The translations under genes and the position numbers were made by a program. From NCBI GenBank assembly GCA_017307505.1, contig JAFKEE010000016.1:372001-436000 (forward strand): a stretch of DNA of 64,000 nucleotides. Direction: 5' to 3'. Under the pieces are notes generated by a model. That model did no database searches. It worked only from the letters and a program-made list of their open reading frames with translations, and was not told the DNA's origin. Shown here piece after piece: positions 14,144 to 23,883 of the stretch. Each line of letters begins with the position of its first letter. Positions within the stretch are counted from its first letter, which is position 1. The DNA comes from Acidobacteriota bacterium (GTDB lineage: Bacteria; Acidobacteriota; Terriglobia; Bryobacterales; Bryobacteraceae).

Positions 14144-16908
14144 TGCTGGTTCTCCTGTTCGTGCTCGGCCCCACCCCGGCCGCCACCGCCCGTATAGCGG
14201 AAGACGGCGTTGAGGAAGGCCACATTGAGCCCGTCCATGTAGGCGCGGAAGTTGGGATCGGACGTAAATCCGACCACGATGCCGCGGCCTTCAGTCTGCG
14301 TGGTGAGGAAAGGTTTGTAGGCGAGCTGCTTGCGATTCTCCTCCCACAGGTAGCCGGACGCGACAAGCTCGTTGGGTCCCGCGTAAAGGATGGGGTTGGC
14401 GCCGCGGTCGATCTTGGCAGGGGAGTAGATAGCGCGGCCATCCACCAGGACATACAGCGTCTCGGGCAGGCCGGCGGTGATCCAGGTTTCGGGATCCACC
14501 TTGGCACGCACAAGGACTCCGGCTACGGAGTCCGGCAACTCCCGGTCCGCCCGGATGGCCTTCTCGTAGTCCTGCATGCTGGTGAAGATCTTGCCGGGAG
14601 CGGGTCCGCCCGCTGCCGCCGGCGCGCCAGGACCTATGGCCACGGGAACACCGGCAGGGGCAGCCGTGGATGAGGTCGCGTTGCCGCCCGCGGCGGGCTT
14701 GGCCGCATCGGCCGGACGCCCGTTGTCCTGGGCCAGGCCCTCCTGGGCGACTCCCAGCAGGCCCACCTGCGGGCTGGAGAGATAGGTCACCGCGGCGCCG
14801 ATGCCGACGAGCACGCCGCCCTCGCGGACCCAGTTCTTCAAACGGTCCGTGACGAGGGGCGAGAAGGCGCCAATATAGCCTCCACTGGGCAGGATGATCA
14901 CCTGGAACTTGTCGAGGTCGAGGGCGCCGAAGCTGGAAGTGCGCACGACGGTCACGGGATAGCCGTACTGGCGTTCGAGAACGAAGCGCGTCTGGCCGGC
15001 AGAAGCCGATGCCGTGGGCGCATCCCAGAGCATCGCGATCGCTGGTTTCTTGATGGCTCCGACGTAGGCGCTGCCGAAATTCACTCCGTCCTCCACCCAG
15101 CCGGTGCTGGTGGCGACGACATCCGCTCCACTGGCGGCGGCGATGGCGGCCACTTTCTCATGCACGCCCGCCGCATTCTGCTTGACCATCACGATCAGGG
15201 TGCCGGAAGGATACTTGCGTCCCGATTGCGTGAACGCCTTGTTCGCCGTCAGGAGGCGCAGATCGGCGCGCAGCGCCGCGGTGAGGAAGCGGCCGGCGGC
15301 CTGCGTACCCCAGGGGACCAGGTAGGCCACTTCGGCGCGGCCCGAGACGGTGCCGTGAGGCTGGTAGGGTCCTGTGACCAGGTCGAAGGAACCCTGGGAA
15401 ACTTCGGCAGCACCGACGCAGTCGACGTTGAACGACATCGGCAGATTCCAGCCGGTGACATCGTAGATCTGATCGGCGAGCTTCTTCTTGCGGCGGCGTT
15501 CCTGTTCCTTCAGAAAGTCGGGCTCCATCGGGGTATTCGGATCGAGCAGCGCACGGATGAAGCGCTTGCGGGGCTGGGCCAGGATGATGGAGTAAGAGCC
15601 GGCCGGATAGTCCTTGCCGCCATTCTTGAATGCCGCCTTGGCCTGCCGGACTTCGATGCCATGCTCGGCCAGAATATGGGCTAGTTTGTCGACCGCGCCA
15701 GTGTCGCCGTGGCGCGGCAGAATGTATTCCTTGACTGCTTCCTTCTGGCCTTCTTCAATGGCGGTGACCTGGTAGCGATAGAAGCTGTCGAGCAGCTTCT
15801 CGCGGTAGTCGAGCGCCGTTTCGCAGGTGGCGATGGAGCCGACGAAGTGCTTTTTCACGCTCTCCTGGAAGGTATAGAGCGTCTCGTCGGAGCGGCGCAG
15901 CACCAGGCCACGCACCGAGGCGTTCTCATAGGTCATGCCCATGCCGCCATAGAACCACGGCCACGAGGCGCCGTAGCCGGGATAGAACTCGTCATAGACT
16001 TCGCGCGTGAAATAAGGCCAGCCGAACTTGTCGAACCATTTCGCGTCGTTCTTGCCGAACCAGTGCATCTGCTCCTTCTGATCCTGGGTGAGGTTCGGAT
16101 TGTAGGGCAGGGAGCCAGGCGTGAAGAAGTAGCTGGAGTTGCCGCCCATCTCATGCAGGTCCACCTGCACGAGCGGCAGGAACTGGCGCAGGTACTGGAT
16201 GCGGCCGCGCGTTTCGGGCTGCGTGATGGCGTGCCAGTCACGGTTCATGTCAAAGAAGTAGTGGTTGGTGCGACCGCCCGGCCAGGGTTCGGCGCGCTCG
16301 GCGGCGAGGGGGTTCTCATCGGGCAGCAGGCCTTCGTTAACGCGGAAGTTATGGACGAATCGCTCGCGCCCGTCGGGGTTCTGGATGGGATCGATCAGGA
16401 CGACGACATTCTTGCGGACGTTGTCGATCATCTGGTCGCCGCGCGCCGCCAACAGGTGATAGGCCGTCATCATTGCGGCATCGGGCGAGGAGATTTCGTT
16501 GCCGTGCACTCCGTACGAGAGGCTGAGGATGGAAGGCATGGTGGCCATCAGCTTCTTCGCTTCGGCGGCGGACGTCTTGCGCGGATCGGCCAGCTTCAAC
16601 TGCGTGGCTTTGATCTGTTCCAGGTTGCGGATGTTCTCCTCGCCGGAGATGACAGCATAGATCAGCCGCCGGCCTTCCCAGGACCTGGCATATTCGTGGA
16701 TCTGGATGCGTGCAGGTGCGGCCGCAGCCAGAGCTTCGAAATAGCGGACAATGTCGCCCGGCGGCGTGATGCGCGTGCCAGGTTCAAACCCGAGCACCTG
16801 CTGGATAGTGGGGATGGCGGGATCGTACTGAGCGCCGGGCCAGAACTCAGTCTTTTGCGCACAGAGAGAGAGGGCAAGGAGGGGGAGCGAGACCAATAGC
16901 TTCCGCAT
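14140..16908 (-). CDS. Secreted M14-family zinc carboxypeptidase-like protein
   Basis: 922 residues. The N-terminal signal peptide (MRKLLVSLPLLALSLCAQ) could be cleaved by signal peptidase I, and the late Cys leaves a lipoprotein possible. The peptidase M14 domain follows, with zinc ligands His135 and Glu138 in SYGVHGNEISSPDA, and the third ligand in VQVDLHEMGG. The MTYENASVRG segment later could carry the catalytic Glu. The C-terminal half is a glutamine-amidotransferase-like or sandwich region (VIILPSGGYIGAFSP) followed by a final beta-domain. Proteins of this architecture are common in Acidobacteriota and Bacteroidota and are annotated only as M14 peptidases; the substrate is unknown. It is coupled to acpS downstream. 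Confidence 0.82.
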   Translation of the reverse strand: MRKLLVSLPLLALSLCAQKTEFWPGAQYDPAIPTIQQVLGFEPGTRITPPGDIVRYFEALAAAAPARIQIHEYARSWEGRRLIYAVISGEENIRNLEQIKATQLKLADPRKTSAAEAKKLMATMPSILSLSYGVHGNEISSPDAAMMTAYHLLAARGDQMIDNVRKNVVVLIDPIQNPDGRERFVHNFRVNEGLLPDENPLAAERAEPWPGGRTNHYFFDMNRDWHAITQPETRGRIQYLRQFLPLVQVDLHEMGGNSSYFFTPGSLPYNPNLTQDQKEQMHWFGKNDAKWFDKFGWPYFTREVYDEFYPGYGASWPWFYGGMGMTYENASVRGLVLRRSDETLYTFQESVKKHFVGSIATCETALDYREKLLDSFYRYQVTAIEEGQKEAVKEYILPRHGDTGAVDKLAHILAEHGIEVRQAKAAFKNGGKDYPAGSYSIILAQPRKRFIRALLDPNTPMEPDFLKEQERRRKKKLADQIYDVTGWNLPMSFNVDCVGAAEVSQGSFDLVTGPYQPHGTVSGRAEVAYLVPWGTQAAGRFLTAALRADLRLLTANKAFTQSGRKYPSGTLIVMVKQNAAGVHEKVAAIAAASGADVVATSTGWVEDGVNFGSAYVGAIKKPAIAMLWDAPTASASAGQTRFVLERQYGYPVTVVRTSSFGALDLDKFQVIILPSGGYIGAFSPLVTDRLKNWVREGGVLVGIGAAVTYLSSPQVGLLGVAQEGLAQDNGRPADAAKPAAGGNATSSTAAPAGVPVAIGPGAPAAAGGPAPGKIFTSMQDYEKAIRADRELPDSVAGVLVRAKVDPETWITAGLPETLYVLVDGRAIYSPAKIDRGANPILYAGPNELVASGYLWEENRKQLAYKPFLTTQTEGRGIVVGFTSDPNFRAYMDGLNVAFLNAVFRYTGGGGRGGAEHEQENQQ

Positions 16909-16965
16909 AACTGTACTTCACAGGATAACGTTGAGCGGGTAGCGCGGTCTTTGGCGGGCAACTGA

Positions 16966-17012
16966 TCCAGCGATCCTTCCCTCAATCGAGGACAGAAGAG
17001 AGGATCGCTGGA
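16966..17012. repeat. Inverted repeat between two leftward genes
   Basis: A 12-base perfect inverted repeat (16966-16977 and 17001-17012) encloses 23 bases. It lies just downstream of the 17027-17920 gene and has no T-run on its 3' side, so it may be a weak terminator or an mRNA-stabilising hairpin. Confidence 0.6.
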
Positions 17013-17026
17013 CCCGGAACGACTGC

Positions 17027-17920
17027 TTACTGCGGGAACATGCCGGACCAGTTCAGGATCGGAATGGTGGAGAAGGCGTGCTGCGGGTTGAACCGGAAGC
17101 CCAGCGCGGAAAGACGGGTGGTGCTGCTTTCGAAAAGAATGGAACCGACTTTGCCTTGGGTGTCCGGGAAGCGGTCTGGAATCGAGAAGGCTGTCTGCGC
17201 TCCCTTGGCCAGGGGGATTTGGTCAGTCTTGACGGTATTGCCCTCGGTGTCGAGCAATGTCACGAACACCTGGCTGTCGAGGTTGGTGCCGGGATTCACG
17301 AGCGCCATCGAAGTCACGAAGCCGTTCGTGTTGTCGTAGGGCATGATGAAGACATAGTCGTCATACGCGCTGAGCGGGACCAGGGCCTCAAAGTCGGGTG
17401 AGCCGGCAATGCTCTGCTTAAAGATTGCATAGCCACCGATGCGGGCATTGGTCGCGTCATACGAGATGGCGGACCAGCCGGTCTTCAATCCGGTGCCTTG
17501 ATCCAGCAGTTTGATGTTGAAGCTTGCGCCGGGGTTCAACGTGCCCTGGGCCGAACTTGTGGTCATCTGCTGTCCATCGGGAATCGATTGAAAGGTCACC
17601 GTCATCGGCTGGCCGGTTGTATCGTAAAAGGCCTGCGAGAACGTGATGGCTGTATTGGACAGATTCACGAGAACAAGCGTGGTCTCCCAGCCGGCGCCGA
17701 AGGCGAGATGAGGGAAGATCATGTCGCTGTTGCCGACAAAGGTGAATTTGCCCGGATTCTGGGTTCCCAAGGCGGCGCGAAGGCCGGTTGGTGTTCTGGG
17801 GGATGCGGTGATTGTGTTCTGCGAGGGTGGCAAAGCCACCAAGTCCCGGGCTTGGCCAGCCGCTCCAAGCGGGGTGAGTACCGCAACAAAAATGAGTGTT
17901 AGAACGTCATGCCGTTGCAT
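17027..17920 (-). CDS. Secreted beta-sandwich protein of unknown function
   Basis: 297 residues with an N-terminal signal peptide (hydrophobic 8-20, ending in GAAGQA). The mature chain has two similar halves built of short beta-strands, with phrases such as FGAGWETTLVLVNLSNTAITF and, later, GFVTSMALVNPGTNLDSQVFV (quoted in part), suggesting an internal duplication of a DUF-type Ig-like sandwich. No catalytic residues or cysteines stand out. Similar secreted proteins occur in many copies in Solibacter-like genomes (recalled, not checked). It is a single gene, with an inverted repeat just after its stop. Confidence 0.72.
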   Translation of the reverse strand: MQRHDVLTLIFVAVLTPLGAAGQARDLVALPPSQNTITASPRTPTGLRAALGTQNPGKFTFVGNSDMIFPHLAFGAGWETTLVLVNLSNTAITFSQAFYDTTGQPMTVTFQSIPDGQQMTTSSAQGTLNPGASFNIKLLDQGTGLKTGWSAISYDATNARIGGYAIFKQSIAGSPDFEALVPLSAYDDYVFIMPYDNTNGFVTSMALVNPGTNLDSQVFVTLLDTEGNTVKTDQIPLAKGAQTAFSIPDRFPDTQGKVGSILFESSTTRLSALGFRFNPQHAFSTIPILNWSGMFPQ

Positions 17921-18020
17921 GCGTTGACTATATAACAGGCGGGAGGCGAGAGGGAGACGAAGGATTTTCCAGCCCTTCGTAGTGGAATAAATCTCGAATT
18001 CTGGGCCTGCAGGAATCCTC

Positions 18021-18049
18021 TTGACAGGCAGAGTCGTTCACCGTATAAC
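18021..18049 (+). promoter_or_regulatory. Sigma-70-type promoter of the padR-ADOP operon
   Basis: Perfect TTGACA (18021-18026), a 17-base spacer and TATAAC (18044-18049), ending 21 bases before the padR ATG. An inverted repeat TAGTA...TACTA spans the predicted start site and could be a PadR operator. Confidence 0.75.
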
Positions 18050-18070
18050 TAGTACGAAAACTGTAATACT

Positions 18071-18436
18071 ATGCCGAAATCCCAGCCGCTCGATCCGACG
18101 CAGTTTCTGCCCCTCCCTCCGCTGGCCTTCCATATTCTGTTGTGCTTGGGTGATGGGGAGCGGCATGGATATGCCTTGAAGCGCGAGATCGCCAAGCGAA
18201 CGGAAGGACGGCTGAATCCCGGCGCGGGATCGCTCTACGGCACGATCCAGAAACTGCTGGAGCACGGACTGATTGAAGAGTCGGGGGAAAGGCCCGACCC
18301 GCATCTGGATGACGAACGGCGGCGGTACTTCCGGATGTCGGAACTGGGGCTGGCCGTCGCGCAGGCCGAGGCCGCTCGGATGCGGGCCCTGGTGGAATTG
18401 TCCGCCACACGCTTTGGCCTGGGAGAACCGGTGTGA
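18071..18436 (+). CDS. PadR family transcriptional regulator
   Basis: 121-residue winged-helix regulator. Typical PadR features are HGYALKREIAKRTEG, GSLYGTIQKLLEHGLIEE and DERRRYFRMSELGLA (recognition helix and wing). Its stop overlaps the GTG start of the ADOP permease (18433-18436), so the two are co-translated. A strong promoter with a small inverted repeat lies directly upstream, so autoregulation is likely. The ligand is unknown. Confidence 0.9.
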   Translation: MPKSQPLDPTQFLPLPPLAFHILLCLGDGERHGYALKREIAKRTEGRLNPGAGSLYGTIQKLLEHGLIEESGERPDPHLDDERRRYFRMSELGLAVAQAEAARMRALVELSATRFGLGEPV

Positions 18437-20976
18437 GGAGCGAGCGGCTGTACCGGGCGCTGTTGCGGCTATATCCGGCGCGGTTCCGCGAGGAGTATGA
18501 GCGGGAGTTGCTGCGTTCCTTCCGCGAGGAGCGGGCGGAAGGCGCTCCCGCGGTGAAATTCTGGTTGAGAATTCTGGGGGACCTGGCGGCGACGGTGCCG
18601 GCGCGCCTGATGGAAGAAGCGGCACAGGACCTGCGGCACAGTGTGCGGGTTCATGCCCGCCGGCCCTTTGTCGCGCTGTTTGCAATTGCAGCCCTGGCGC
18701 TGGGCATCGGCGTGGCGACGGGTTTGTTCGGCGTGCTGGATACTATGCTCTGGCGAAGGCTGCCTTATGCCGAACCCGATCGATTGGTTTTTCTGCACAT
18801 GTTGCCGGGGTCGATGAGGCTGACGGAGTCGCCGACGGCGTTGCACGACTGGGCACGGCAAAGCCCCTATCTGAAAGACGCGGCCATCTTTGCGAGCGAT
18901 GAACTGAACGTGGCCGGCGGGCCGCGGACCGTGCGGGTGAATGTCTGCGAGACCTCGGCGAACCTGTTCGCCCTGATGGGAACATCGATGGCCTGGGGCC
19001 GCAGGTTTCTCCCCGAAGAGGAGACGCGCGGGCGGAATGACACGGCGGTGATCAGCCATGCGATGTGGGACCAGGAGTTCGGCGGCGATCCGAGGGTGCT
19101 GGGGCGGACGATCCGGATTAGCGGAACTCCATTCCGGATCGTGGGTGTGGCTCCAGCGGGCTTCGACTACCCGGCAGGGTCGCAGGTGTGGACACCCACC
19201 GTGTTCGAGTTCGAGCGGATCCCGAAAGAGGGCGTAATCTTCTGGCAGGTGATGGGGCGGCTCAAAGACGGGGTGCCGTTGGAGCAGGCCCAGGCCCTCT
19301 ATCTGGCGGAAGCAAGCCGCCTGAATCCCAGGCGCATGCAGGAGGACGAGGCCAACCGTCCGGCTCTGCAGACCTTGAAGGTGCAATTGGCCGGAGCCTC
19401 GCGCAAGCCGTCGCTGGTGCTGTTCGGGGCTGTACTGTGTGTTCTGCTGATTGCCTGCGGGAATGTGGCCAATCTGCTGTTGACCCGCGTGCTGGACCGG
19501 CGGCGAGAGCTGCAGATCCGGGCGGCGCTGGGAGCCTCTCGCGCGCGGCTGTTCCAGCAGTTGCTGTTTGAGAGCCTGGCTCTCGCGCTGGTGGCCGGAG
19601 CCGCCGGAATCCTGTTGGCGCAGGGGGTGGTGCGGATCGCAGCCTCGCTGCAGCCAGGCCAACCGGAGGCGCAGGTCGATTGGCGGATGCTGGCGTTCGC
19701 GGTGGGCCTGTCGCTGCTTACCGGCCTGGTGTTCGGTGTGCTTCCTGCCTGGCACGTCAGCCGGCTGCAGACATCGAACGAAGCCTTGCGCGCCGGCAGC
19801 GCGCGCGTGCCGGCAGCCCGGATCCGCACGGCGCTCACGGCCTTACAGGTGGTGCTGACGATCGTGCTGCTGGCCGGGGGCGTCAGCCTGGGCCGGACGT
19901 TCCTTGCGATGATGCGCGTGGATGCGGGTTATCAGACGGCCGGCGTGGCCACTTTGCGCGTATCGTTGACGGGAACATCCAGGGAAGACGGAGCGCGTCG
20001 CATGGCTTACTATCGCGAAGCATTGGACCGGCTCAGAGTTCTGCCTGGCGTGGAGTCGGCCGGTGCCGTCAACCGGCTTCCCCTCTCGACGCAGCCCATT
20101 GGCATGGGGCGTTGGGTGCTGGATAACGGGCAGAAGCTGGACGCGGCCATGAGCGCGGTGGCCATGGAACGCTACTTTGCGGCGCTGAGCACGCCGGTCG
20201 TGGCGGGCCGCGATTTCCGCGAGACCGACAACGCGGCGGCCGAAGCCATCGCAGTGGTGAATGAAACCATGGCGCGCTCGCTCGGCGGACCCCAGGCCTC
20301 GCTGGGACAACGAATCCGGAGCTCCGGCAATTCCCAACCTCGGCGGATCGTTGGCGTCGTGAAAGCGTCGCTGCATTTCGGGCCAGGCTCTGAACCAATG
20401 CCACAAGTCTTCGTGCCGCTTGGGCAGTCGGACGCCACGACCCTCACGTTTGTATTGAAGACACGAGGCAAGCTGGCGCCTGTGATGGCGTCGGCTCGCG
20501 CTGCGCTGGCCGGTGTCGATCCCAATGTCCCTGTATTCGCTGTGCAGAGCATGGACTCCTACCTGGCTGAGCGAACGGCAAAGCCAAGGATGTACACCGG
20601 CACACTGGTGTTCTTTGGTTTGTTCGCGGCTTTCCTGGCTGTGCTGGGCTTGTATGCTACCGTCTCCTACTCAGTGTCGCAGCGCACCCAGGAGATGGGC
20701 GTCCGGCTGGCGTTGGGCGGAACACCGGGCCTGCTGTGCGGCCTGATTCTGCGCCAGTCGATGCCTGTGGTGTTGGGCGCGTTGGCCGCGGGCACTGCGG
20801 TGGTACTGGCATTGGGCCGCCTATTGTCCGCATTGTTGTACCAGGCGAAGGAAGTGACCTGGCAGGACTGCTCGGCGGCCGGGCTCGGGCTGGCGTTGAT
20901 CGCCGGACTGGCTATCCTGATGGCGGCACGACGGGTGTCGAGGTTGAATCCAGCCCTGGTCTTGCGTCCGGAGTAG
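18433..20976 (+). CDS. ADOP-family MacB-like permease
   Basis: 847 residues. A short N-terminal cytoplasmic segment (LYRALLRLYPARFREEYERELLRSF, quoted in part here) precedes the first membrane helix at about 77-100. A MacB-type periplasmic core follows, then FtsX-like helices, then a second periplasmic core and helix set, i.e. the duplicated layout of acidobacterial orphan permeases. FtsX-type motifs such as RRRELQIRAALGASRARLFQQLL and QRTQEMGVRLALGG mark each repeat (first quoted in part). No ATPase gene is adjacent, as is usual for this family. The start is a GTG overlapping padR. The substrate is unknown; it may export peptides or lipids, or act in signalling. Confidence 0.88.
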   Translation: MRSERLYRALLRLYPARFREEYERELLRSFREERAEGAPAVKFWLRILGDLAATVPARLMEEAAQDLRHSVRVHARRPFVALFAIAALALGIGVATGLFGVLDTMLWRRLPYAEPDRLVFLHMLPGSMRLTESPTALHDWARQSPYLKDAAIFASDELNVAGGPRTVRVNVCETSANLFALMGTSMAWGRRFLPEEETRGRNDTAVISHAMWDQEFGGDPRVLGRTIRISGTPFRIVGVAPAGFDYPAGSQVWTPTVFEFERIPKEGVIFWQVMGRLKDGVPLEQAQALYLAEASRLNPRRMQEDEANRPALQTLKVQLAGASRKPSLVLFGAVLCVLLIACGNVANLLLTRVLDRRRELQIRAALGASRARLFQQLLFESLALALVAGAAGILLAQGVVRIAASLQPGQPEAQVDWRMLAFAVGLSLLTGLVFGVLPAWHVSRLQTSNEALRAGSARVPAARIRTALTALQVVLTIVLLAGGVSLGRTFLAMMRVDAGYQTAGVATLRVSLTGTSREDGARRMAYYREALDRLRVLPGVESAGAVNRLPLSTQPIGMGRWVLDNGQKLDAAMSAVAMERYFAALSTPVVAGRDFRETDNAAAEAIAVVNETMARSLGGPQASLGQRIRSSGNSQPRRIVGVVKASLHFGPGSEPMPQVFVPLGQSDATTLTFVLKTRGKLAPVMASARAALAGVDPNVPVFAVQSMDSYLAERTAKPRMYTGTLVFFGLFAAFLAVLGLYATVSYSVSQRTQEMGVRLALGGTPGLLCGLILRQSMPVVLGALAAGTAVVLALGRLLSALLYQAKEVTWQDCSAAGLGLALIAGLAILMAARRVSRLNPALVLRPE

Positions 20977-21123
20977 GGTTCACGGATACAGTGGCCTGCC
21001 GTAACCCATCCGCTCAGATACACGGCACCGCTGCGGCGTGTGTTTCCAGTCCCTGGCGTAGCGGCTCACCGGCTGGTGCCGGCCTGTTTCCTGCAGTTCT
21101 GGGGCGCCCGCGTGTTCCAGTTG

Positions 21124-23883
21124 CTATTCGTTTCTGAGCGCGACCTGCGGATCAATCTGGGCGGCGCGGCGGGCGGGCAGGAAGCTCGCCGTGGCTCCAA
21201 CCAGCAGCAGCACCGACAATGCGGCCGCCAGGGTGACCGGATCGCCGGGTTTCACGCCGTACACCTGGTTTTCCACCAGCCGGGAGGCCATCAGGGCAGC
21301 CGGCAGTCCGACGAGAGCCCCGGCGCCGATGAGCAGCAGTGATTCCCGCAGAACCATCCAAAGGACGTGGGTGCGTGGTGCGCCCAGCGCCATGCGAATG
21401 CCGATCTCGTTCGTTCGGCGGGTGACGGTGTAAGCGAGAGTGCCGTACAGCCCGACGGCGACCAGGATCATCGCCAGACTGCCAAATACGGTGCAAAGGA
21501 CGGCGAAGAGGCGCTCCTCGCCCAATCCTTCGCGCAGCATTTCCGTCTGTGTCTTGGGATCTACCAGCGGCACGGCTGGATCGATGCCCCGCATGGCGGT
21601 GCGGATGGCGGTAAGAACCGCGGCCGGATCAGCGGCCGTTCGCACTTCGTAGTGCATCTTGCTCACTGACTCCGGAATGGCCGTGTAGCTGATGTAGGCC
21701 GTGGGCTCCGCCTTGCCCCTCAGGCTGGCATACTTGGCGTCCCCCACGACGCCGATGATTTCGATGGCCTCGGATGGATTGTATTCTTCGCTCATCGAAA
21801 AGCGGTGACCCACCGGATTCCGGTTCGGGAACATCTGACGCGCGAGCGCTGCGTTCACTACGGCCACCTTGCGGGCCAGGCGGATGTCCGTCCAGTCGAG
21901 GTCGCGGCCCTGGATGAGGTTCATCCCCATCGTGTGGAAAAAGTTCGGTCCGACGGTGTTCCAACTGACGGTATTTGAAGCTTTCCCACTGGTTGGTTGA
22001 GCCGCGGAGTCAGTGGAAGCATCGGAGTTGTTGGTCCAGCCGGAAAGGAGCGCCAGGCCGGAGGATGTGGCGGACTCCACGCCCGGCAGGGGCTGGATCG
22101 CTTCCAGTGCGCGGTGATAGAACTCGACCCGACGATCACCGGTATATGCAGTGCGGGGTGGATTCAGGGCAAAGACGAGCAGGTTCTCCCTGCGGAATCC
22201 GAGGTCTTGCGATTCGAGATTGCCGAGCGTTCGGAGGAATAACCCCGCGCCAAAAAGCAGCAGCACGGAGAGCGCGACCTGCCCGGCCACCAGCGCTGAG
22301 CCCAGGCTCAGACGGCTGATGTGCATCGTGACGCCCTCCTGGATGCGCGTTGAGACATTGGTGCGCGTCGCCCGGAAAGCCGGGGCAAGCCCGAACAGTA
22401 TGCCGGTGAGGAGAGACAGGCCCAGGCAGAAGCCGAGCACCGTGCCATCCGGCTGCACGTCCAGCGACAAGCCCCGCGTGTCCTGGTCGAGCAGGACGAG
22501 GCCGTGGCTGCCCCAGTAGGCCACCAGGACACCCAGGCCGCCGCCGACCAGCGCCAGCAGGACCGACTCGGTGACGTATTGACGGATCAACCGGCCGCGC
22601 ATGGCGCCCAGAGCGAGGCGCACACTGGTTTCTCTCTGGCGCGCGGTGGCGCGAGCTAACAGCAAAGTGGCCACGTTCGCACAGGCGATGAGCAGCACCA
22701 GGCCGGTGGCGGCCAGCAAAAGTTTCAGTGGCTGGGATAGGCGGTTCCGCAGGTTATCGAGGCCCTTGCCGGCGTCTGTGAGTTCGACGTGAGGCAGGAT
22801 TTCCGGCTTGAAGTCTGCCGGTGCGGCGGCGGCGAGGAGCTGACGGAACCGGGTGTCCAGTTGAAGCTGAGCCCGCTGCGCCGTGACGCCCGGCTTGAGG
22901 CGGCCCATCAGCATGCACCACCACCAGGCACGGTCGCTGAACATGGCGCCGGCCTTGGGGGAACTGTTGCCCCAGGGGGCGAGACCGGGCACATCGCGCA
23001 GCGGCACCCAGAAGTCCGGCGGCAGGGCGGCATTCACCCCGAAGAACTCCTGCGGCGCCACGCCGATGATGACAAACGGCTGCCCATTCAAAGAGATGCG
23101 GTGGCCGATGATGCTGCGGTCCCGGCCGAACTGGCGCGTCCAGTAGCCATAACTCAGAACCGCGACGTTAGGGGATCCGGGCTTGAGGTCTTCTTCCGCT
23201 ATGGCTCGTCCGATGACAGGCGCCACGCCGAGTCCCCGGAAGTAGTTCGCCGAGACCATCTCTCCGCCGGCGGTGGATGGTGTTCCGTCGATATTGACAG
23301 TCACACCATGCCGGTCGAAGTTTAGTGGAACAAAGGCGAAGAGCTCAGAGATTCCACTATCGCCATCCTGAAGCTCCTGGAGCATGTAGTGAGGGAACGA
23401 CGAGCGATTGAAGCCGGAGGTGCTGCGGCGAACCGTCTTGGGTAGCTTGGCATCGCCCTGGAAGCGAAGCTGCACCAGTTGTTCAGGTTGGGCCACAGGC
23501 AGCCTGCGAATCAGGACCGCGTTGAGGACGCTGAAGAGGGCGGTGGTGGCCCCAATGCCAAGCGCAAGACAGGTGACGGCGGTGATAGTAAAACCCGGGC
23601 GGCGGCGCATCCCGCGGAAGGCATAGCGCAGATCCTGGAAGAGCGACTCGACGGCGGGCAGGCCTCGCTGGTCCCGATAAGATTCTTTGACGGATTCGAG
23701 TCCGCCCAGTTTGAGCAGGGCGGCTCGGCGGGCGTCGGCAGGGCTCATGCCGCCGCGGATATTGTCCTCGGTGAGGAGTTCGATGTGCGATTCAAGTTCG
23801 TCGGCCAGGTCCTGGTCCCGCCGTCTGCTGGGAAGGAGCCCGTTCAGGCGGCTCCAGAAGCGCCGCAAGGCTTTGCGATTCAT
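21124..23883 (-). CDS. ADOP-family MacB-like permease
   Basis: 919 residues, longer than the other copy because of a fuller N-terminal region: a cytoplasmic SRRRDQDLADELESHIELL segment followed by GGMSPADARRAALLKLGG, the permease-prefix domain typical of ADOP proteins. A first membrane helix (about 97-120), a MacB periplasmic core and three helices follow, then the repeat with RRTNEIGIRMALGAPRTHVL near the C-terminus. The ATG at 23883 overlaps the PadR stop (ATGA). It is convergent with the other ADOP gene, 147 bases apart. No ATPase partner is visible. Confidence 0.9.
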   Translation of the reverse strand: MNRKALRRFWSRLNGLLPSRRRDQDLADELESHIELLTEDNIRGGMSPADARRAALLKLGGLESVKESYRDQRGLPAVESLFQDLRYAFRGMRRRPGFTITAVTCLALGIGATTALFSVLNAVLIRRLPVAQPEQLVQLRFQGDAKLPKTVRRSTSGFNRSSFPHYMLQELQDGDSGISELFAFVPLNFDRHGVTVNIDGTPSTAGGEMVSANYFRGLGVAPVIGRAIAEEDLKPGSPNVAVLSYGYWTRQFGRDRSIIGHRISLNGQPFVIIGVAPQEFFGVNAALPPDFWVPLRDVPGLAPWGNSSPKAGAMFSDRAWWWCMLMGRLKPGVTAQRAQLQLDTRFRQLLAAAAPADFKPEILPHVELTDAGKGLDNLRNRLSQPLKLLLAATGLVLLIACANVATLLLARATARQRETSVRLALGAMRGRLIRQYVTESVLLALVGGGLGVLVAYWGSHGLVLLDQDTRGLSLDVQPDGTVLGFCLGLSLLTGILFGLAPAFRATRTNVSTRIQEGVTMHISRLSLGSALVAGQVALSVLLLFGAGLFLRTLGNLESQDLGFRRENLLVFALNPPRTAYTGDRRVEFYHRALEAIQPLPGVESATSSGLALLSGWTNNSDASTDSAAQPTSGKASNTVSWNTVGPNFFHTMGMNLIQGRDLDWTDIRLARKVAVVNAALARQMFPNRNPVGHRFSMSEEYNPSEAIEIIGVVGDAKYASLRGKAEPTAYISYTAIPESVSKMHYEVRTAADPAAVLTAIRTAMRGIDPAVPLVDPKTQTEMLREGLGEERLFAVLCTVFGSLAMILVAVGLYGTLAYTVTRRTNEIGIRMALGAPRTHVLWMVLRESLLLIGAGALVGLPAALMASRLVENQVYGVKPGDPVTLAAALSVLLLVGATASFLPARRAAQIDPQVALRNE

